A stretch of 64,000 nt of DNA from Tenrec ecaudatus (lineage: Eukaryota > Chordata > Mammalia > Afrosoricida > Tenrecidae). The DNA lies in assembly GCF_050624435.1 (NCBI RefSeq), contig NC_134543.1:123890475-123954474 (forward strand), read 5' to 3'. The position numbers and the translations under genes were made by a program. Under the pieces are notes generated by a model. That model had not been told where the DNA came from and did not search any database. It was given only the letters and a program-made list of their open reading frames with translations. Shown one piece after another: positions 54,021 through 64,000 of this stretch (positions are counted from its first letter, which is position 1; every line of letters starts with the position of its first letter).

Positions 54021-54445
54021 AGGAATGAAACTCAGAAGACAGGATGAGATGGAAGAGGACACATGGAAACAGTGAACTCAGGAAGGCAGGACGCAGAGTG
54101 CTGTTACATTGTAGGGATTACAGTCAATGTTGTGAAACAAAATGTGTATAAACTGTTGAATGGAAAACCCATTGTCTGTACATTTTCACACAAATCACAA
54201 TTTAAAGAAAAACAAAGCAGGGTGTGGGAGCAGGAAGAACAGACAACGACCTGATCAAATGAAGGGTGAGCCTGTTCAAGGTGCTCCCAGCCTTTGCTAC
54301 CCAATCCAGTTCTAAGGGAAGGAGAAAGCGGTGTGGGGCCCAAGGTGGACAAGGGAATGATGGTAAAGTGAAGGAGAGACTAGTGGGAAAGTTGACCACG
54401 ATTTGGACCTCTCAACGGTGAAGCCAGTCAGCCCACCTTGGACAG

Positions 54446-54447
<2 letters not shown>
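54021..54447. other. Unassigned, nothing recognised
   Basis: No feature seen. Confidence 0.35.

Positions 54448-54482
<35 letters not shown>
54448..54482. repeat. (GT)n microsatellite
   Basis: An uninterrupted run at the end of an RTE fragment. Confidence 0.97.
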
Positions 54483-54483
<1 letters not shown>

Positions 54484-54484
54484 A

Positions 54485-54780
54485 AGAAAAGTGCAGTTGC
54501 TGTTGTCGGTGCACAATGGAAGGAAACACTGCTCGGTCCTCACAATCATTGCCATGTTTGAGCCATGTGTCACCTCCTCTTCTTTTCCCAGGGCCTTCTG
54601 CTGGTCCAAGCACATTGTCCTGTTTTAGGCACTGGTCTCTCTTAATCACATATCCAGGGACTCACCATCCTCACTTCTAAGGAGCATTTTGGGCATAGTT
54701 CTTCCGAGACAGATTTGTTTGTTCAAAGCTGGGAGAGGAGTGGGCTCTTCATACTTCATTTGGGCTGCTTCTGCATTCAT
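54485..54780 (-). mobile_element. RTE (BovB-like) LINE 3' fragment, minus strand
   Basis: GAAACACTGCTCGGTCCTCA, AGGCACTGGTCTCTCTTAAT, TTCTAAGGAGCATTTTGGGC and CCGAGACAGATTTGTTTGTT correspond in order to blocks at 29107-29350. Confidence 0.8.
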
Positions 54781-57004
54781 TGTTAAGGGCAAAACCTGGC
54801 TCCAAATTAAAGGCTTCTCAAATAATCAGAGTAATTTAAGCGAGTCAAAAGGATAACACTTGGGCGTTGAAATCAGAAAGGCCAGCTTTATCTAAGCCCT
54901 CCCACGTATTCAGTGTGTAATCTCACCTACATGATGAGACTCTGGTTTGATAAAGGCAATACCCGTTGTAAGCATTACCGTACTACGCATTGCTTGTCAT
55001 GTAGTCAATGCTCAACTCGTGAGAATTAATCACTCTCTTCCCGCTTTCTCACTATTGTCTAACTGAGGAGCCCGGGGCCTCCTTGAGCAGCTGCCCTAAT
55101 CTAGTTTCTAAACCCAGCTCTGCGTGGGCTCCGCACAAGTCCATGGAGTTCAGCTGTTTTCCGGAGCAACTACTGTCTCCCGACACTCGTGGAGTGCTGG
55201 ATGGAAGACTCGGAGTCTCTGGGGGAGTCTGACCAGGGCTGCTGGGGTCTGTCTCTTCATAAAGGGGTAGCGAGGCTCTCTCTGTGTCTCCATCTCATCC
55301 TCCCATACGTGGACTGCACACTCCATTCTGATGCAAGCCCTACCTTATTACCCCTGGACCATTTAAGCTGCCTAACAAGAAACCCTTGGACCCCAAGAAC
55401 CCTTACTCTCCAGTCAAAATTCCTCTTCCTCCACAGTCAGTCTGTCTGGGATCCCTGCTGAAAGGCCTGCCTCCCCAGAAAGCCTTCATCCACCCCCCAC
55501 GGCTACCATATCACTCACCATCCCTCCCATCCGATAGCACACACTTCTGAATAAAATCCATTGGAGAATTTTTAAAAGAAATTTTAATCTTCTATTTTTA
55601 TTAGCAAAGACAAAGGCAGAAGCTGAGTGTTCTATAATCAATACTAAAATGTTGTCTATGTTAAGAATAAAAATTAAAATTTATGAAAAGATACAAATAT
55701 ATCAAAGTAAAAAATTATATATATATATATAGAAAATCCACATGGATTTCTAAGCATTAATTTCTAAATTAAATCAGGAGGGGCGAATAAATGGAAAATT
55801 AGGAAGTTCTGGAGGTGGAGAGAAGGAAATTATAAGCATAAAGTAAAAGGAAATAAAGTGTAACACTTATTTTATGAAATGTGTGTTTGTTGAATTCTCT
55901 TAAATAAGAGACAATTGGGTTGGATTATTTTAAATGAAACGAATAAAACCCTTGCTATATGTTGTTTAACCAGAAAAAGCTTTAAAAAACAATGTGCTTT
56001 TTAAAGGGTTCAACATAAAGAGATGGGTCACTGCTAATATCTACCCCACAAGACAGGACTGGTAGTATTGCTAACTGGTTGCGTTGAATAACTTACATAC
56101 ACCACACAAAGTGGTAGCTGGGTGTATCAAGCAAAAAGCTGTCCTACGTGTCAAGAGAAATGATTTTAATAATACAAGTATAGTGGAAGATTTGCAAACA
56201 TCCTCTAAAGATTTCTTTTCTTTTGACGGTTTCGAAGTTGGATAAAATGACCTTAAGTTTTGTGTAGGAGAGTACATATCTAAAAACGGTGGAGAAAATC
56301 ATGTGGCAAAAGACTACCAAGACTTCCCTCAGAAGATATTGAATCTTTTCCTGAAGAGAGCTACTCATGGAAGCCAAGTGCTAGGAGCAGTTATTGGGGC
56401 GGGGGTGGGGAACAGGGGTGGGAGTGGGGGAGGGGGCTGGCGTAACTGCATTTTCAGTGGCCTGGAAGCAAAACCAGGCACTCCGGAAAATTGATAGTGG
56501 AGCAGCGGTGGAAAGCTGCCTCCGGCAAGAGAGAAACCCAGGGCACGGTGGACCGTGCTGGGGCTGCGTGGTGGTAAAGTCAGCCAGAGAAACACTGAAA
56601 CATTCCCTGGCACCTACGTTTCTTACGAGGCTCGGGGGTGGGGGTGGGGGTGGGGGGAACATACCAAGAAACAAATGTGAATTGTCCAGAAAACGTTCCC
56701 ATCTACCCAGTCGGCAGGGCATTAGAATATCCCTTTTGCCAGGTGATGCCAAATAGTTCTTTGGCCACAGCTGCTGGAGGAGACAGGACCCCTTGATAAC
56801 ACTATACATAAACTCACAGCTATGGTTTTAAGGGGCTTAGAACAGCTTTGGTTCTCTGGGAACCAGCCCAGGTCTCACTGTCCCAAGTTCTCAAGGAAAA
56901 GTACGGTGCAGTGTGTCTCTCCAATGCTCATATCACGTCGCTGAAGGAAGCCTCTCTATGCAGAGACCCACGCAGTCTGCATGTGGACTGTGGGGGCATC
57001 TGAC
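54781..57004. other. Unassigned 2.2 kb with AT-rich core
   Basis: 55560-56060 is strongly AT-rich and contains a (TA)n run at 55714-55732. A weak MIR-like pattern lies near 54895-55020. Two G-rich tracts occur near 56395-56440 and 56634-56658. No gene is seen. Confidence 0.45.
56634..56658 (+). repeat. G-rich tract, possible G-quadruplex
   Basis: Four runs of five or more G separated by single T residues, the most regular quadruplex-type motif in the window. Confidence 0.8.
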
Positions 57005-57180
57005 CAAGACTAAACCCGCTGTCACTCACGGTGACCCTGTAGAACAGAGTAGAACCACTCCTTAGAGTTTTCTGAAACGGAAATCTTTCTAGCAGCAGGC
57101 AGAGTTAGTTTTCTCCCCCAAACAGCTGGGGGTGTTAAGCCACTGACCTCGAGGTTGGTTAGTCTAGTGCTCAGTGAGGT
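57005..57180 (-). mobile_element. AfroSINE-type SINE, minus strand
   Basis: CCCGCTGTCACTCACGGTGA, CCCTGTAGAACAGAGTAGAA, GTTAGTTTTCTCCCCC, AAACAGCTGGGGGTGTTAAG and CCACTGACCTCGAGGTTG occur in reverse-complement order. Confidence 0.85.
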
Positions 57181-58974
57181 ACCCCACCAGGATCCCGTTT
57201 TCGTGGAATGACATTCCACCAAATGTGTTTGGAGGGCTGGCTCCGTGCCCTGTTCCAGGGCCTGGAAGAGTGGAGGGAAGCACGAGCTATGGCACCTACT
57301 TGTCGGAAGACACAGTGTCGTTATGGAACAGTGGGTTCCTGATAAGTGATTGGTTTTATCTGTGTTTCCTGCCTCCAGGTGGAGGCCATCAAGATGGTCA
57401 TTGGAAAGACTGACCAAACAGCCCCTAACCTGACTTTCCACCATGATTTCAAACAGTAGAGGCAAACATAAGAAACTGCAGAAGTAACACCCTAGAGGGA
57501 CTTGAAGAGAAACCATGTCATCTCTAGGCGTGTGGAGTTCTCAGAGTGGGCTGAGGGGAGGCTGATGTGAGGGGAAGACAGTTGGTAGAAACTGATGCTC
57601 AGAGAATCCGTCTTAACTGTTCTGTTGGAAGTAAATCCATCTGGTGGGGATGAGAGATGGGGTCCTGCACTGCTGATAGTGTCATTTCCTTGATGGTGGA
57701 AGCTTGAGCTACCCACAGAGGCCAATGGAAGACAGGGGCACGGTGTCACATACACAACCATCCCTAAGCCACTAGGAGGAAACGAGGGTGGGGCCAAATG
57801 GTCACCACTCCATACAAAATAGATGAGTCACTGAACAAATGCCGTTTGTGAGCCCGCCCTGTGCTGGACACTGCACTGGACATGTAATGATGAACGAGAC
57901 AGCATTCGTTGTTTTCGGAGAGCAGCGACTAACAGTAGAGACAGACAGGCGCAACACTCGTGCTATTTGCTGCACCAATCAGAATACAGATGGAAACACA
58001 CATAAAAGAGAAACACCTTATGGGTGGGTGTAAGGGATGGTAGGGGGTGTCAGGGACTGCTTGCTACCCTGGAGGGAGATAATGTCTGAGACTTCGAGGT
58101 GGAAGGGGGGAAGGACAAGAGTTGAAGCTAGAGACAGATGTCAAGGCCTTCATAACCTGGTGAAGGAGAATGGGTTTGACCTTAGAGTGCTTCTTTCTTC
58201 CTTGTGCTTTGTTTTTGGCTTCTGTGAAGAGTGTGTGTGTGTATTGGGGGGGGGGGGGTGGACACAGAAAAACAATAAGAAACAAATAGACCTTAGCAAG
58301 ATAACAGAAAGAGTCAACTGGAGAAGGAAAATTTTAAAAACCCAGAGGTAAGTGCATCATTAATCTCTGGATTCAGAGAAGAAGGCAGGGGAAAGCAAGG
58401 AGATAGAAACCAAGCATTAGATGGAAGTGGAGTTAGAGGAGAGGTAAGCAGCCTAAGGAACACGAGGGGGGGGGGGTAGAGGATTCAAAGAGCTATGCCA
58501 CAAGAATCTGCCAGAGACTTAGGCAGAGTCTGACTCTAAGAGCTAGACCCCACTGACCACGTGGGCCTCTGTGGCCTGGAAGGTGGGCTCACTAGCCCAA
58601 CAGGACCCTCTCCAGGCCCCTTCAGTTCTGGGTCCAAGGCAAAGGGAGAGAAGAAGTTGGGGAGAAGAAGGCTGAGGAAAGGCCAAGTTGGAAGGGGCTG
58701 ACTGGATGGGCCAAAGATGGCAAAGGGCGGGAAAGGTCTATCCCAAAAAGGCTAAAGGGGTCAAACAATGGCTAACCAATCCTTCACCCCTGACTGGTGC
58801 TGACCAAGAATGGCTTCACTAGCTACACAAATGCAAAGGAAGAAAAGTTTCCAGAAAGAAAAAAAAGAAGAAGAAGAGAGAAAGGCTGGAAAATGAAGTC
58901 TTGTCGGAGAAGGTCCCAGTCCTCGGGAGAAGTGCCCGTGCAGGAGCTCAGCATCTGCCCCTCGCTGGCAAAGG
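57181..58974. other. Unassigned 1.8 kb, L2-like patch at 57835-57905
   Basis: 'TGTGCTGGACACTGCACTGG' then ATGATGAACGAGACAGC resembles an L2 tail in reverse complement. Poly-G runs lie near 58246-58258 and 58467-58476. No gene is seen. Confidence 0.45.
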
Positions 58975-59135
58975 ATGAACGTCCACTTGTGCCTCTGCTT
59001 CCTCGCCTGTAAGAGGGGCATGGAATTACCTGGACTGTGTTAGGCATTACATAAAAATGAACTGAAGATATGTGAAGTGGTTAGGGCAGGGCTTGTCAAT
59101 GAATAAGCACTCTATACATGGAAGCTGCTGCTCTT
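58975..59135 (+). repeat. MIR SINE relic
   Basis: 'TGCCTCTGCTTCCTCGCCTG' then TAAGAGGGGCATGGAATTAC, and later AATGAATAAGCACTCTATAC, match forward MIR blocks with correct spacing. Confidence 0.7.
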
Positions 59136-60994
59136 CCTCTGTTCCAGGGTGGCCTCTGCCAGGCCCTGAGCTCCATTGTGATGTCATATACTCTCAAAGA
59201 CCCTACCAAGGATTTTCTGGCCTATTGCAAAGAAGAATGGGGGCTACATGTGTCTCCCGAGGATAGCAGGCATCAGATCTTCTTGGATCTTCTCAGCGTT
59301 CGCTGAAGGGCCATCTCTGCAGTAGAGAAATCCATTGGGGGTGCTGTGTCACCCCCTACAAGATCCCCTCCTCTTCCTCAAAGGTGCCAGTGCCAACCTG
59401 CCCTTTCTCTCCCTTCCATAAGTCAAAACTCTCTCACCCCTCTCTTTTCTGAAGAGATGTCAAAGAAGTCTCAGTGGAATTGGGGGGAATTTTTGTTTTA
59501 AGTGGGGCTGGAATTATATTGGCATGTCAGTGGTCAGATTTACAGGTCCGGGCTGAGCAAAGATTTTGAGTATAAGGACAACAGGGGAAACTTTGCTGGG
59601 ACCCTTAGTCCCACTCCTCCACAGCTGTTGCTGTCTCCAGGACGGAATTTGGGAAAATGAGATGGCAAATGTGGCTAAGATAAGGGGTCTCACAACGTGG
59701 ACCGGGAAAAGCAAGTGTTTGGGAGGAAATGACCCTTTCCTACTCTCGCTCTTTGAAGATTCCTGCCGTTGCTCAGAGGACAGCCAGGTCCATATGAAGG
59801 GGATTAATGAATCGTCGAGGGTGAGGTGACACGGAACGGCCTTCCCCGTGGCTTTCGATAGGAGGGCTCACGAAACTGTCTGGAAGAGTTGGGAACCGAA
59901 CTGTTGGTCCAAGGGACTGCCCTGTGAGCTGCTTCTGACCATGGACCTGACAGTTTAACCCTGAGCTTTTCAGGCTGGCAAGGAAACAATGCAAGAGAAA
60001 TTAGTGAGATCAGAGACCAGAGCACCTGGGAGAATCTCTCTCTAGCAGGAGGGCCTTCAGGACAGCTGTCAGTCAGTTCTTTGAGGCTGATGCTATGTGT
60101 TCTACAGTTTCACCTAGCTCGGGGCCTGGAAAAGAGGTGATTCTTCTTAAACCTCTGCTGAATGAAAGGAGGTGGCAGATGAAAGTATATGCTGGTAGAA
60201 GTCTCTAGAAGCCTCCCTCACTCGTGTAGTTCTCAGTTACTCTCTGACTTCATGAAGAATGTACAGCTCTGAGCTGCTGCCTGCAAGGCCTCTGCCAGTG
60301 CGGCCAATGGCCCCCGAGTGGAAGCTTCAGAAACCTTGGCAACAGCTCTGCCGGTTCTTAGAGAGTCTTCGAATCTGAAAGTGGAGACTCCACGAGTGGG
60401 AGCCTGGAAGCTCCTATCTAAAAGCCCTGGAAGCCCACCAGGAATGACTGCCTCCGGGGGCCTATCTCAGCAGTCCCTGTGCTGATCTAAAAGTCTCTGC
60501 CTTTGTAGGAACACTTCCTAGGGGAAAGAGAGGGAAGGTTGGTCCTTTTTCTTTTTCCTCACATTGGTTGAATCTTGCGGAGACCCAGAGGGTCCAGCCA
60601 AGAAGTACAGAGCAGGGGGTCTCCCAGTCTTTGATCAAGTTGGTGGGAAGCAGACTCAGAAGATCTCAAAGAAGCTTCTCTTTGAGAAGGTTGGTCCTTG
60701 GTGGTGGTCAGATGTAGCGCTTGAAGCTGCTGCTTAGCATTTCGTTGTTGTTTGCTCTATTGGCAAATTGGAGCCAGATTGTGACTTCCAATAGATACAC
60801 TTCATGGTTGAAAGAAGACGGTCCAATTGAAACACAGATTTTGTCAGGAGGGACTATCATCTAGGTAGGCATGTCTACCCGCTGGGACCAGGATGAGGAA
60901 AAAAAGAAACCAGAGAGATTATCTGTTCCCTCCTCCCACATAAATGATCCATGTAGTCAGATGACCCTCCTCCTCCCTGGAAAAGATTTCTTTT

Positions 60995-61044
60995 TGTGTG
61001 TGTGTGCGCGCGTGTGCATGCGTGCACGCATGTGTGTGTGTGTT
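60995..61044. repeat. (GT)n/(GC)n compound microsatellite
   Basis: Alternating purine-pyrimidine throughout, with an internal palindromic GTGCATGCGTGCACGCATG. Confidence 0.92.
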
Positions 61045-61602
61045 TGTCAGAGGAGGACATATACATCTCCAAGTACTAAGGCTGTATCTCAAGGACTGAG
61101 CTAGATTGAGAATAAAGAAATGATGCGGATCAGGACTAGACGAGGAAGAGGGAAGTGTCAAAGCCAAGAGGTGAAAGGAAAAGAAGATGGTGAAAACAGA
61201 GAAGCTAAGCTTCAATATCAGAGACCAACAAGATTTTGACTGGAAGAGAGCCCCCAGAACCATGTGCCCAGGTGTCAGTGTTGGTAATTGAAGGATAGAA
61301 TCCACGGCCCTCCGTTGTTTCCCTCAGCACCTCCATTGTGTTTCTACAGCTAAGACCCAACCGAGTGGAGGAAATGAAGAAGAGGAGCGGGCGGGGTCTG
61401 GGGGTCCCCAAGGCGTTGACGACTCCCTCGCGGACTCAAGCGAGTGAAGGGGTAATGTTTTCTAGGAGTGAAGGGGTAATTCCACAAACCTACCCCTTCC
61501 AGGGAAGTCGCACAGAATGTGCTTAATTCCCCCAGCAATGAGTCCTGGCAGCATGTGTGCAGTGTTGTCTACCGGGGAAGCTCAGTTCCTAGAGGGGCCT
61601 GG

Positions 61603-61603
<1 letters not shown>

Positions 61604-61636
<33 letters not shown>
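61604..61636. repeat. (CA)n microsatellite
   Basis: An uninterrupted dinucleotide run. Confidence 0.97.
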
Positions 61637-61638
<2 letters not shown>

Positions 61639-62725
61639 GGGCCAAGTGTCTACCCAGAGCCCATGCTCCCAGAAAGAACGCCGGTGTTCAGCGCAGACCG
61701 TATTGTTTGAACAAACAGCAGGCACTGTAAACCCCGCTTCTCTCAGAGAGGGCGGTGGGATCCAAGTTCACAGACACCAACTCAAGGGCAGCCAAGCTTA
61801 GAGGTCAGCCCCTGTCAAACCTCCTAGACCAACTGTAGCTATTCCTCCTGGGGGGCGCTAGATGATGTGCTCCCCCCCCCCCCGCCCGAGACTTCTCTAG
61901 CCACACTGAAAGGTGGAAATGGGGTCTTGGGTACCCTTTGAGTGACCTAAGATGGTGGATGGAGGGGGAGACTGCTGCGCAGTTCTGCCAGGGGAAAATG
62001 AGTCACGGTAACCATCCTGAACAGGGAGAAAGTGCTGCAGCCTGGCCTCTCCCCAGGATGTGCTTGAAAGAGGATTTGGATCGGTTCCTGTGGGGTGGGT
62101 TTTCTCTGCAGGAATAGGACTTCCTCCCAGCAGGCCAGTTTATGAAGCAGAGAGGCAGGCTCACCTTTCTGTGCCCGCCCACTGGCTCCTTCAGCGCCTT
62201 TTTCTCATGTCTTAGGTCCCTGGGGCCCTCCTCGTCCTCTCAATCTTGCGAAGGGATCAAGTCACAAGTGGGAACTTTTGTCCTTTTTGTTTGGGTTCTG
62301 TTCCTCCGGGCAGTAAGTCTATATATATACAATGTGAGGGAGGGATGCCCCCTCCCCCACCCCCACCCCCCGTTAAAGTGTAGAAATCATGCCAGTCCCA
62401 GTTTCCCAGGTGCCGGGATGGCTTCCATTTTGTTCCTGTTTCTTTGGCGGGGAGGGGGGAAGGGAGATGTTTGTTTCTCAGAGGACACAGAGACTAGGGA
62501 AAGACGGGAGCCTTCCGGGGCTTCTCGTTGAAGTCGTCCTTGGAATCCAATTCCACTAATAGCTCTTAAGACTGGAGAAGAAAAGGCTGTAAATTAGGAT
62601 CTTGGGAAAGCAATCTGAAAGTAGAGTCTTGCCTAACATGCAGTTAGGGGTCTCAGGAGTGTGAGTCACCTACATAGGCCAATGTTATGAAAAATCAGGA
62701 CGCTCTATTGAGATCAAGATCAGGT

Positions 62726-62752
62726 TGGGGTGGGGGCCGGTGGGGGTGGGGG
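62726..62752 (+). repeat. G-rich tract, possible G-quadruplex
   Basis: At least four G-runs of four or more bases within 27 bases. Confidence 0.7.
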
Positions 62753-63584
62753 ACAGGAAAGGATAAGGTTGAAATAGATGTCTATGGGGTGTGGAGCTGA
62801 GATTGTCAGGTGGATGGGATGTGGTGTTAGCCTGGGGCCAGAGACCATTTCCTTAATGGGTTTTATATTGAGAGGCTTAAAACTGGCGGTGCCCCATGAA
62901 AGGAGATACCAGCCTCCTGAAAATTGACACACACCCCCTTCTCTGCTGCCGAGAAGTGGGGGAGCCTTAGAGTATCCTCAACTGGAACCTGGATCCTGCA
63001 CTCAGAAGTCATCCTGGAAAGGTAACTCTCTAGGGACAAAAGATACCCTTGTGCAGTGGGGATCAGGTGACATGCCCTGGACAGGTCTGGGCATGGGCTT
63101 TTTAAAAAGGGGAACTTATACTCCAGTTGCGAGAGACAATTCCGCCGACTGTCTGCTTGGATTGTTTTCTGAAGAGCCCTCCCTGGGCCCAGTCTGTGTG
63201 CTTTCCTCCCGTCTCCTGGAACGTCTCCCCATGTTCTTCGCTGACCTTCCTGGCAGTTCTCCTGGTTCTCTGAACTCACTTGTCCATGCACCTTTATAAA
63301 AGGTATGTTGCAAGACATGGCTCTGGCCAGAGTGCTTAAATTTTAAACCGATCCAGTCCCATCTACTGAAGAAAAGGTTCTCCAATGGAATGCTCGCTGC
63401 CATCAGGAGCAGGGTTTAAGCTTTCGAAAAGAGCGAGACGTTCCTCGTGTTCCCCAAAGCCCCCAAGTACTTCCATGTCTATGTTCTCACAAGTCAGAGT
63501 CTCTTCATAAGAGACTTCACGGTGCCCTGGCAGACCGTGAAGACGTTTGTTCTCCGCCCCATTGCTGGAGGTGCAGAGCAGAGG

Positions 63585-64000
63585 ATGTGGGACCAGGCCA
63601 TGATTGTTGGTGGGAATGTGAAACGCTGCAGCCTCTGTGGAAAACAGCTCAATGCGTCTGCAAAAGCTAACCATAAACTTAGCATCAGACCCAAGGCTTG
63701 ACCCCTAGCTTTGTACCACCTAAGGACTGCACGCAGATGCTTGAACAAAGCCACGGGCCCGGGGCCCACAGCAGTCCTCTGCACACTCACCCGAAGGTGG
63801 AAGCAGTAGGTCCACCAGGGACTTCATGACGAAGCGATATTCCTTTAGACGCACAGAGGAATGCTGTCAACCCATAGCAGAGGATTGAAGGACTAGCCTG
63901 TGCTGCCGTGCACATGAACTTTAAAAACACGCCAAGTCAGACGCTAAAACGCAAAGGTCGCCTGTTACATGAGTCTGTTCTCATGACTATCCCGAATGGG
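63585..64000 (+). mobile_element. Ancient L1 3' UTR, plus strand, runs off the window
   Basis: 'TGTTGGTGGGAATGTGAAAC' then GCAGCCTCTGTGGAAAACAG is the classic mammalian L1 3' UTR. It is followed by GACGCACAGAGGAATGCTGT, CACATGAACTTTAAAAACAC and a final TTCTCATGACTATCCCGAAT. The 84-codon frame at 63447-63701 partly overlaps this and is not a gene. Confidence 0.85.

Larger units (their letters stand above)
59136..63584. other. Unassigned 4.4 kb, microsatellites only
   Basis: Apart from the dinucleotide repeats, a poly-C run near 61871-61882 and G- or C-rich tracts near 62347-62371 and 62726-62752, no gene or securely named transposable element is recognised. This is the largest repeat-poor interval in the window. 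Open frames up to about 150 codons show no domain. Confidence 0.5.

Noticed and set aside
63447..63701. 84-codon frame with CSLCGK, resembling a zinc-binding motif
   Set aside because: The sequence underneath is ancient L1 3' UTR; the cysteines arise from the GCAGCCTCTGTGGAAAACAG block.

Overview
The window looks like ordinary mammalian nuclear DNA from an afrotherian, most probably a tenrec (Echinops-like). Two observations support this. First, several dozen copies or fragments of the tRNA-derived AfroSINE family, with a B-box-like core close to GGCAGTTCAAACCCACC, occur on both strands. Second, at least four copies of the SPIN hAT transposon are present; SPIN is known among afrotherians from tenrec. 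The species call is inference; the repeat identities are read from the sequence.

Only one protein-coding gene can be supported. It is a CpG-rich, single-coding-exon gene on the minus strand at 23231-24310. It encodes a 359-residue C2CD4 family protein, closest in memory to C2CD4B (NLF2). A candidate splice acceptor, an upstream TATA box and a downstream poly(A) signal surround it. The rest of the window is non-coding and repeat-rich.

Layout. 1-790 is an L1 3' end. 0.8-17.3 kb holds scattered AfroSINEs, MIR/L2 relics, a (AAG)n tract, an RTE fragment, one SPIN copy and one member of an unnamed LTR-like repeat. 18.0-20.8 kb is an RTE (BovB-like) element split by an inverted L1. 22-26.4 kb carries the gene and flanking SINEs, including a SINE nested in a SINE. 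27-31.8 kb holds L1 and RTE pieces. 31.78-36.99 kb is a degraded gammaretrovirus-like endogenous provirus on the minus strand, with 5' LTR, gag, protease remnant and env TM remnant; pol is essentially gone and the 3' LTR is truncated. 37-42.2 kb is L1 remnant DNA containing a 428-bp hAT element, a SPIN copy and a 97-bp mariner-like miniature element. 43.56-44.92 kb has an interstitial telomeric repeat followed by two SPIN copies with the same 8-bp target site. 45.5-46.4 kb is a 5'-inverted (twin-primed) L1. 47-64 kb is mostly unassigned single-copy DNA with microsatellites, an old L1 and an RTE piece, ending in an ancient L1 3' UTR.

I found no operon, CRISPR array, RNA gene or novel gene system. 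The notable content is transposon biology. Nested insertions with readable target-site duplications, and a paralogous empty site inside the window, allow the order of events to be worked out.
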